Shown here: in pieces, positions 56,455 through 64,000 of the stretch
How positions within the stretch are numbered: the first letter of the stretch is position 1
How the letters are laid out: every line of letters begins with the position of its first letter
NCBI GenBank assembly: GCA_963971225.1
Contig: OZ020269.1
Coordinates: 106,773,486 to 106,837,485, forward strand
From: Melieria omissa
Taxonomy: Eukaryota > Arthropoda > Insecta > Diptera > Ulidiidae
Length of the DNA stretch: 64,000 nt
Direction of reading: 5' to 3'
The notes under the pieces: generated by a model
Told to the model about the DNA's origin: nothing
Seen by the model: the letters and a program-made list of their open reading frames with translations, nothing else
The model's database searches: none
Position numbers and translations under genes: made by a program

Positions 56455-57350
56455 AGTCTTAGTTTATTGCCTGAAATTATTGTCTCTTGCGAGTTGGATA
56501 TTCTTTAACCTATAAAAAGTGACAATTGGGCTTTTTAACGTAACCTTACATAACCTAAATAATAGTAGGAGATAGTTGCATATTCCTTCACCCATAAAAA
56601 GTGACAACTGGCCTATCGAACCTTACCTAACCTAAACTATTGATAAGAGATAGTTACATATCCGTTAACCTATAACAAGTGACAATTCTGTGGTCAAAAG
56701 CAATAACCGCTTAAGTCGACTTAAGAAGAAATTGAGTTATGGATGCCACCACGTTCCCTGGGCTGTGCTCTACGTTTGTGTAAAATCGGGGAGTTTGGAA
56801 CTTTAAAATAAAAAAAGTTATTAATAAAAACCTATTCGCATTCCCATAACGAACACACTACGCGCTAAAACTTTAAAGCGAGATTGCTCGAAACAGCAAT
56901 TTTTGACTTAGGCGGTTATTGCTTTTGACCACAGAATTGGTCTTTCTAACCTAACCTTACATAACCTAAATTATTAGTAAGAGACAGTTTCACATTCTTT
57001 CGCCTATAAAAAGTGACAATTGGCCTTTCTAACCTAACCTAACATAACCTAAATTATTAGTAAGAGACAGTTTGACATTATTTTGCCTATAAGAAGTGAC
57101 AATTGGTCTTTTAACCTAACCTAACATAACCTAAATGGTTAGTAAAAGACAGTTGGACATTCTTTTGCCTGTAAGAAATGACAATTGGTCTATCTTATCT
57201 TGTTTAATCTAATCTAATCTAATCTGAGACAATTGCATATTCTTCCATCTATAAGAAGTGGCAACTGTCTTATCAAGCCTAACCTAAATTATTGGCTACA
57301 CACATTTGCATATTCTTCCATCTATAAGAAGTGACAATTGGTCCATCTAA
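56455..57350. repeat. Tandem array, unit about 80-83 bp, eight copies, with CCTAA runs
   Basis: AAGTGACAATTGG(C/T)CTTTCT, AACCTAACCTAACATAACCT, AAATTATTAGTAAGAGACAG and ..ACATTCTTT.GCCTATAA recur. CAATTGG anchors lie near 56524, 56605 (variant), 56682 (occupied), 57017, 57100, 57179, 57258 (variant) and 57336. A MITE has inserted into the third unit. Confidence 0.92.
56684..56938. mobile_element. 247-bp MITE nested in the ~82-bp array
   Basis: The ends at 56688 and 56934 are inverse copies over ~30 bp with one mismatch (CTGTGGTCAAAAGCAATAAC, then CGC(T/C)TAAGTC). Neighbouring array units show the empty site GACAATTGG, here split as GACAATT...AATTGG, so the target duplication is AATT (or part of it). 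CTTAAGTCGACTTAAG is an internal 16-bp palindrome. No coding sequence; superfamily unknown. Confidence 0.87.
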
Positions 57351-60177
57351 ATTGATCGAGTTTGCTTTCATTGTGAAATTAGTTTTGTAATTCTTTTTAT
57401 TACAAATTCCTTACAACTGATTCATTGTTTGCTGTGCTCAGACGTGGGTCTTTCTTATTCCCAGACTATATTTAAAGCCAAATGACATTGAATAACTGTG
57501 CGTTTAGATTGCTGTCAATGATATCAATTGAATTATTCATGAGCCCATATGGGAATGAATTTCAATGGGAAGAAATTTGAAGTAAAGAACAACTTCAAAT
57601 TTGAAGGGCATATAGTTTTTGTTGTTCTCCAACAATCAAAAAGACAGTTTTGGTAACATAGTTGATTCAATAAACTATTAAATAGTTTGAAGCAAGTTTC
57701 TAGGAGTGGGAAGAGTTTTTAGTCCAAAAGGAAAGTAAAGGAAAAGTTTCTGCGCCTTTCAAGACTTGGACTACAGATTGTCTCCTCTGATGGTTCTCTC
57801 TAAACTAAGACAAACATTTCTGGGTTCTCTCTTCTTTGACAACGACTTGAAAGAGTTTCTATGTTCCAGAAATTTCTATGTTCTTTCTTTTTCTAGGTTC
57901 TTTCTTCTTCGACAACTTGAATAACTTCAGTTCCAACCAATTGACTTGTTGTTGCTCTTGAACTCGCAGCAAGACAGATTACTCTAACCTTGTAGTATTA
58001 CAACAAGTCCATTTGGAGGCCCAAGTGTGTCGCGTGGCAAGTTCCATGCCTAAAGAGACACTTTAATCTAACTTAACTGTTATTGTTTGTTACAAAAAAT
58101 AGTTTACATGATTGATGGCCTTGAAAATTACAAAAAGAGAACCCTGCCCCGGTTCTCCGCTGACTGGTTGTCAACTTGATTGGGTTCTGTTGGTTGTGAC
58201 AAGAGCTGCCACCTCGTGAAGGCCGTGAGAGGACATGATTTATGATCTTAGACACTTTTTTTCCTTGTTCACTCCTCTCTGGAGCATAGGGCCTCCACAA
58301 GACTTAGGCACTGGCCTAACCTTATTTGATTTGTTGGATCCTACTGTCGTTAGATGCATTTGCTTTGAAGTGTAGTCATTTCCTATAACCTAAAGTGGAT
58401 TCTAAATTAGACCCAATGGACAAACAGAAGTCTGGGTGCCGAGCCCAACTCTTAGATTCAAATCCTTAAAAGATTTGAACACTCTAAACAAGTTTTAAAT
58501 CTCAAAGAAGGAAAAAAAGAACTTCATGTTCCCAAACTTGTCAGATTCTTCTTCCTGTCATTCAGGGGAAAACCCTGAATAGTTGCCACACTAAAAGCAA
58601 CTGAATTCTCTACGATTTATCACCGTTGTCGAATGCTAAATATCAAACATGCATAATTAATCTTCGGTCGTAATTGCGACGATAATCGCCAAACCAAGAC
58701 ACGTACGACAACAATTTGCATTACCAGATAATCGCCGCATGCGGCAATTCGTCGAGTAGAAGAAGTGTTGGGAAAATGGCGACAAATGCGATACAAAATG
58801 TTTAATGAATTCTCACCTTTCGCCACGACGATGTAGGCAAAGCAAGGCGACAGCATGGACGGACAAGCAAGGAATGCAGCTGAGGGCGAGGCAGCGCAAA
58901 CAGCTGTGCGAACAGCTGAACGAGTGTCAACTCACAATTGCAAAACTTTTATAATTCATTGACAAACACAACTCAGTGTTGGCACCTACTGACAACAACA
59001 ATAACAACATGCAAAGTGCTAATGAACTGGGAACACGCCTTCGCCGACAAACACAAAAGTTGAACAGTCAAAAGTTGGGTGCGAAGTGATCTGAAATGGT
59101 GTCGAGAAGTGTCAGAGGGGAGAAAATAATGATTGTGTAATAGCGATAAAACAAGACACCAAAGGCAGAGCGTTAGAAAGAGTGCGAAGAAAAAGTCTTG
59201 TAGACAACAACAAATTTAACAAAATACAAAACTGAAATACACAAACGAATTTGCTACAAAAAAATATGCAAAAATTATGTAAAACGTCTTTAAGCTAACA
59301 AACCCAACATTGGGGTAGTCTTGAATTAAATTAGAACCCAACAACAATAACAACAACAACAATAATACTACTAAGCCTTATGGCAAGAATGCGGGGAAAA
59401 ACTTTTTTTAGACAAGCAACAAAAAAAACAACTACAATTTATTGACACTTGCTTAGAATTTACGACTTGAATGCGTCGTGTGCGAGTAGCGCCAATTAAA
59501 AGCAGCACACAACAAAAGCAACAAAAACACACCAAAGCAAAAGTTTGTCGGCAATCACGTAACCGGAGACGGGGAGAGGAGGGCAGCAATAAACATGAGC
59601 ATAGAAATTTATGCAGACAAATCGGCTGTGTCGAGGGTTAATTTGTTTTCGAGCAAAGCCGAACCGCTACAAAAACAACAAATAATAAAAATTCAAAATA
59701 CTAACATGAAATCTATAGAAAATAGAAAAATAGAACTTTAAAAAATAACAAAAAAATAGCAGAAAAATAAAAACAAAACAAACAACAAAAAGTTCAAAAA
59801 ACCAACATGAAATCTATAGAAAATACAAAAAATAGAACTTTTAGTATAAAACTAAAAAAGCAGAAAAATAAAAACATTTCAAGTCAATACAAATAAATAA
59901 AAAAATAAATTCAATTGAGTGTTATGCAAAATTGCTTTGAAGTTCTTGTTGGTTTCTATATTTTTTGTGTTTTGGTTTTTGTTTTTAATATAAAAACAAT
60001 AACAATATTTTTACAATTTTACTGAAATTATTCCCAAAGTGTATTGGATCCATTGTGAATTTTTTCATGTAGGTGAAAGAATTTCAAACTGTCTTTTAAA
60101 ATAATTGCAATCAAAAACAAATTCTTCTTCTTGACAAACCAATCCAATTGTGAGTCCTTTATGTGGCTGCAGAATTG
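57351..60177. other. Gene-free spacer
   Basis: A TCTGGAGCATAGGGCCTCCA phrase near 58280 has a transposon-like look, but no domain is readable. From 59300 it is A-rich with CAA runs. No gene supported. Confidence 0.55.
59695..59870. repeat. Tandem duplication, unit about 103 bp
   Basis: AACATGAAATCTATAGAAAA followed by ...AAAATAGAACTTT and GCAGAAAAATAAAAAC appears at 59704 and again at 59807. Confidence 0.85.
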
Positions 60178-60866
60178 TTTTAGTCTTAGTCTAAGTCTTA
60201 GTCTTAGTCTCAGTCTAAGACTCAGTCTCAGTTTCAGTGTTTCAGTGTTAGTCTTAGTCTTAGTCTTAGTCTCAGCTTCAGTCTTAGTCTTAGTCTTAGT
60301 CTTAGTCTTAGTCTTAGTCTCAGCTTCAGTCTTAGTCTTAGTCTTAGTCTTAGTCTTAGTCTTAGTCTTAGTCTTAGTCTTAGTCTTAGTCTTAGTCTTA
60401 GTCTTAGTCTTAGTCTTAGTCTTAGTCTTAGTCTTAGTCTTAGTCTTAGTCTTAGTCTTAGTCTTAGTCTTAGTCTTAGTCTTAGTCTTAGTCTTAGTCT
60501 TAGTCTTAGTCTTAGTCTTAGTCTTAGTCTTAGTCTTAGTCTTAGTCTTAGTCTTAGTCTTAGTCTTAGTCTTAGTCTTAGTCTTAGTCTTAGTCTTAGT
60601 CTTAGTCTTAGTCTTAGTCTTAGTCTTAGTCTTAGTCTTAGTCTTAGTCTAAGACTCAGTCTCAGTTTCAGTGTTTCAGTGTTAGTCTTAGTCTTAGTCT
60701 TAGTCTTAGTCTTAGTCTTAGTCTTAGTCTTAGTCTTAGTCTTAGTCTTAGTCTTAGTCTTAGTCTTAGTCTTAGTCTTAGTCTTAGTCTTAGTCTTAGT
60801 CTTAGTCTTAGTCTTAGTCTCAGTCTTAGTCTTGGTCTTAGTCTTAGTCTTAGTCTTAGTTTCAGT
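60178..60866. repeat. (TTAGTC)n hexanucleotide array, ~690 bp
   Basis: About 110 units, uninterrupted for more than 300 bp in the middle. A variant cassette (TCTAAGACTCAGTCTCAGTT, then TCAGTGTTTCAGTG) occurs at about 60210-60247 and again at 60648-60684. A second variant, CTCAGCTTCAGTC, occurs near 60270 and 60320. Long Val-Leu (+) and Arg-Leu (-) open frames are repeat translations. Confidence 0.98.
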
Positions 60867-61519
60867 TTTAATTTTTTTAGACGAAAAGACATCAAAATAT
60901 CTTCAACAACTGTCCCTTCAATTTCCCATTCATTTGCAAAAGCATTCATCATGATTGCTTGCAAAAGTAAATATTTATTCTCTAACGACTCTTGTTGTTG
61001 TTCTAATGTCAGGCATTATTCATTGTAGAAGGCTGCCACTGGTCGCTCATAATCAATCAACAATGGCCCAGACCAGCAAACGAGAAACGTTATTCCTTAG
61101 TCGTCTTACTTGTTGCCTTCTTATCTGTCCGTCTGTTTGTCTGTCTGTCAGTCATTCTGCCTATTTATCCAACGCATCAGACAGCCATACGTTCATTTGT
61201 CTGTTGGCCACTGTCCGGCCGTCGTCGACCAATGCATTTTGCAAATGTTGCAGCCTTTGCTTGCCTCCGCCCCACAATAAATCTTCCGGCTTCTTATGTC
61301 AACATTTTTAATGACTTGTCAAATAAAGCAGAAAGATAGCCAACAACAACTGCAACAATAAAACACAAGAAGCACACAAAACACAAAGGAATTGTGTGCA
61401 GCAAAAGACAAAGAGAGAGAAATTGAAATAAATGCAAATAGCTTGAAGCAAAGTAATGTCAAATAAAAGTTAAAGTTAAATATTTAAATGAAAATTCATT
61501 CAATGGAAGTCAATAATTT
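60867..61519. other. Gene-free spacer
   Basis: A 118-codon open frame (60955-61311) has no domain. (TGTC)n-like runs occur near 61126-61150. Confidence 0.55.
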
Positions 61520-61965
61520 AAATAAATAAAATAAAATAAAATAAAATAAAATAAAATAAAATAAAATAAAATAAAATAAAATAAAATAAAAATAAATAAA
61601 ATAAATAAAATAAAATAAAATAAAATAAAATAAAATAAAATAAAATAAAATAAAATAAAATAAAATAAAATAAATAAAATAAATAAAATAAATAAATAAG
61701 ATAAATAAAATAAATAAAATAATAAAAATAATAAAATAAATAAAATAAATAAAATGAATAAAATAAATAAAATAAATAAAATAAATAAAATAAATAAAAT
61801 AAATAAAATAAATAAAATAAATAAAATAAATAAAATAAATAAAATAAATAAAATAAATAAAATAAATAAAATAAATAAAATAAATAAAATAAATAAAATA
61901 AATAAAATAAATAAAATAAATAAAATAAATAAAATAAATAAAATAAATAAATAAATAATAAAAAC
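61520..61965. repeat. (TAAAA)n then (TAAATAAAA)n array
   Basis: Five-base units dominate 61525-61670. A 9-base unit (TAAATAAAA) dominates 61740-61955, with irregular AATAA variants between. The 9-base period keeps a three-residue Ile-Asn-Lys frame open on the + strand. Confidence 0.97.
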
Positions 61966-64000
61966 CAAATAAACAAATGAAAACTAAGTAAAATATGGAA
62001 CTAAATTTTTTTAAATAAATACATAAAATTTAAGCCATTAATGTTTGTGAAAAGATTTCTTGCTCATAATTATTTGTCAACTGAATAAAAGAAAATAATG
62101 AAATTAAAATAAAAACACAAATCTTCTGTCAAGAGAGTCCAGCAAAAACCTGTATGGCGAAATTTTTCGCAAGAACGCAACAACGACGACGGCGCCGTCA
62201 GCCGATGCCATTCACCTTGGCCAACTGACGTTGATTGGGTGTTGGTCAATCGAGGTGGGTGAGTGGGTGTGAGAAGGGGTGTAGCGGGTCGGGGGCGGCA
62301 TGTAGGGTGTTTTACGTGCGTGTCTGAACATTGATTTTTGTTGGTTGGTTGCGTTTAAAAATTTAATGCTGTCGCTTTACTCATTCATTGTGGTAAATGT
62401 GGTTGTTGTTATTGTTGTTGTTGTAGTTGATGTTGTAAATAATTCATTGTGTATGCAGGCGACGTGCGTTGGTTGGGCGTTTTGCTGTTTGTTTATAGCC
62501 ATTGTTGTTATTGCTTTCAAGTAATTTTTATTACAAATTAATTCATTATGATGAATTCACAATGAGACACACACTCACACACACACACATACACATACTT
62601 GGCGACTTACAAAATATTTACATGTGTGCCCAAAGCTGCCACAACTCGAAGCTCTACGCTGCCACAAAAGTCTGCTGCCAGCTGTTTGAGCACCACGCCT
62701 CTGCCTAATTAATTATTACTGTTGTTTATTGTTGTTGTTTTTGTTTTACTCAAAATGTGCGCATTAAAAAGTCAACAATAAATTCACGGTGACACATCAA
62801 TTTTAAGGTCGAATGTAACCGGCAAACTGCCGCCGTTGCCGTTTATTATTTATGGCCGCTTCGAGATTTCTTTGAGATGTTTTGCATATTTTTTTTATGC
62901 TTTGCATTTTATTGTTGCTCTGAGGAATTTTTTTGCTTTATTTGATTTTTATTTATTTCTTATTAATTTTCTTACTGCTGAAAAGCGTGACAAATGTGAT
63001 TTTTTTATGGTTCGAGTTGCTCACAAAAAAAAAAACAAAACGTTTAGGCTTTGCCTCGATTTTGATTGTTCGTGTGCCAATCAAATAAATGATAATCGCC
63101 TCGTAATCATTAGCCAATTTTTTTCATGCAATCATTAATCAAATTGTGCTGGAAATACAAAGCAAAGATTGCTAGGAATTTGAAGAGTCGAGTGTAACAA
63201 ACAGAAGTGATGAGAAAAATTATTTTTTTTTTAATTCCTTCGAGCCCATAAACTGTCAGCAGCAGAGAAATGAAATTGAAATCTGTCAAATGTTTACAGA
63301 AGCAACTATTTGATTGTTGAAAATAGTCTTCAATCATAGTAAAGTAAATCGCTTCAGTCAGTGGAGACTGTTGGCTGCCTCGCTGTGTGCTTTCAACACT
63401 CAGCACAATGCACCAACATATCTGCCCATGTTTACCGACAACTTTATGGATCACGATCAGCTTTTAACGCCAATCAATCGATTGCTTACTGCAACAATTC
63501 GTTGCTCACGACCATCTTTTGCACAGTTCAACTGCCACCGCGAATGGCGCCTCGAGTGAATGATTTGTGTATTTTGCCTGAGTTGTAATACAAAAATTAT
63601 TCATGAGACCAGCAGGTGGCATTTTCATTGCTGACAATTATCACATAAACAATTAGCTGCATCGGTTGCAATTAATTTGCGGTTTTTCTGTTGCCGCACT
63701 TAGCGAGCAATTAGCCCGTTGGTTGACTGACTGTAAAAGCTAATAAAACAGTGGATTGATGAATTGATTGATTCCGTGACCGGTGCACAGATCGCATTTC
63801 ATGGGAAAATCTAGCTCGAACGTTCATTGATCTGATTACATAAATAAAATGTAATCATATTCAAGTTCAGGTATAATTGGATAAGATTCTTGTATGACTC
63901 ATGAAAATCTTAGGGACTCTACAAATGCACAGGGAAAATTGTTCTACCTTCTAGAAAGTTAAGAAACTTGTTTAAGAAAATAGATGAAAGATTCATCAAC
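61966..64000. other. Gene-free spacer
   Basis: A CA tract lies at 62568-62590 and GTT runs at 62402-62425. Short open frames (up to 114 codons) overlap on both strands without domains. No gene supported. Confidence 0.6.

Noticed and set aside
58190..58320. Possible non-LTR remnant around TCTGGAGCATAGGGCCTCCA
   Set aside because: The phrase looks transposon-like but no frame gives a recognisable domain.
58817..58856. Minus-strand mini-exon (MLSPCFAYIVVAK followed by a GTGAGA donor)
   Set aside because: Short, no supporting downstream exon or family; donor-like strings are common.
60131..60652. 173-codon Val-Leu-rich open frame
   Set aside because: Pure translation of the (TTAGTC)n array.
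61510..61976. 152-codon Leu-Phe-Ile open frames and an Asn-Lys-Ile frame
   Set aside because: Pure translation of the (TAAAA)n/(TAAATAAAA)n array; the hydrophobic look mimics membrane proteins.

Overview
The window looks like non-coding DNA from a higher fly (Diptera, Brachycera). A tephritid-like fruit fly is my best guess, but this is inference. The grounds are dense (CAA)n/(GTT)n and (CA)n tracts, AT-rich spacers, cecropia-type mariner ends, RNase H-bearing non-LTR retrotransposons, and short (TTAGG)n/(CCTAA)n stretches. I could not support any host protein-coding exon, tRNA, rRNA or other RNA gene. The one signal that speaks to a host gene is a strong recursive (zero-length exon) splice site at 29994/29995, read on the + strand. 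It suggests that the window lies in a very long intron of a + strand gene.

Layout. 1-5.7 kb: plain spacer plus a degenerate array at 2.1-3.2 kb. 5.75-7.2 kb: a ~225-bp tandem array broken by a 152-bp non-LTR 3' end, then an eroded retrotransposon ORF2 end. 8.1-10 kb: an A/T-rich array split by a 621-bp piggyBac-type foldback element (TTAA duplications, ~211-bp palindrome arms). 11.8-15.7 kb: a block of DNA transposon remnants: a GGCCGAA-rich foldback, a mariner 5' end, a 728-bp TA-flanked MITE, and a 691-bp hAT-type MITE with a perfect 8-bp duplication. 17.3-19.3 kb: a 2-kb array of ~20-bp units. 22.6 kb: (TAGAC)n. 27.3-29.75 kb: two MITEs and a 1.2-kb 5'-truncated non-LTR element with an intact RNase H active site. 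32.0-35.0 kb: a second copy of that element, then a broken reverse transcriptase gene on the minus strand interrupted by about 20 copies of a 75-bp repeat. 37.4-39.9 kb: a ~310-bp satellite. 40.5-42.4 kb: shorter duplications. 43.4-45.5 kb and 48.9-50.7 kb: two retrotransposon graveyards sharing sequence, the first ending in (AGAGT)n. 52.3 kb: a mariner transposase end. 53.3-54.1 kb: a ~185-bp array and a hAT-like MITE. 56.5-57.35 kb: an ~82-bp array carrying CCTAA runs, with a 247-bp MITE nested in one unit. 60.2-62.0 kb: long (TTAGTC)n and (TAAAA)n/(TAAATAAAA)n arrays. The rest is unremarkable spacer.

How it fits together. Nothing here forms a pathway. The window is a transposon and tandem-repeat nursery, and several arrays and insertions date each other by nesting. 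The most unusual item is at 33.3-35.0 kb. There the 75-bp minisatellite unit resembles, in opposite orientation, a segment of the same reverse transcriptase domain that it interrupts.
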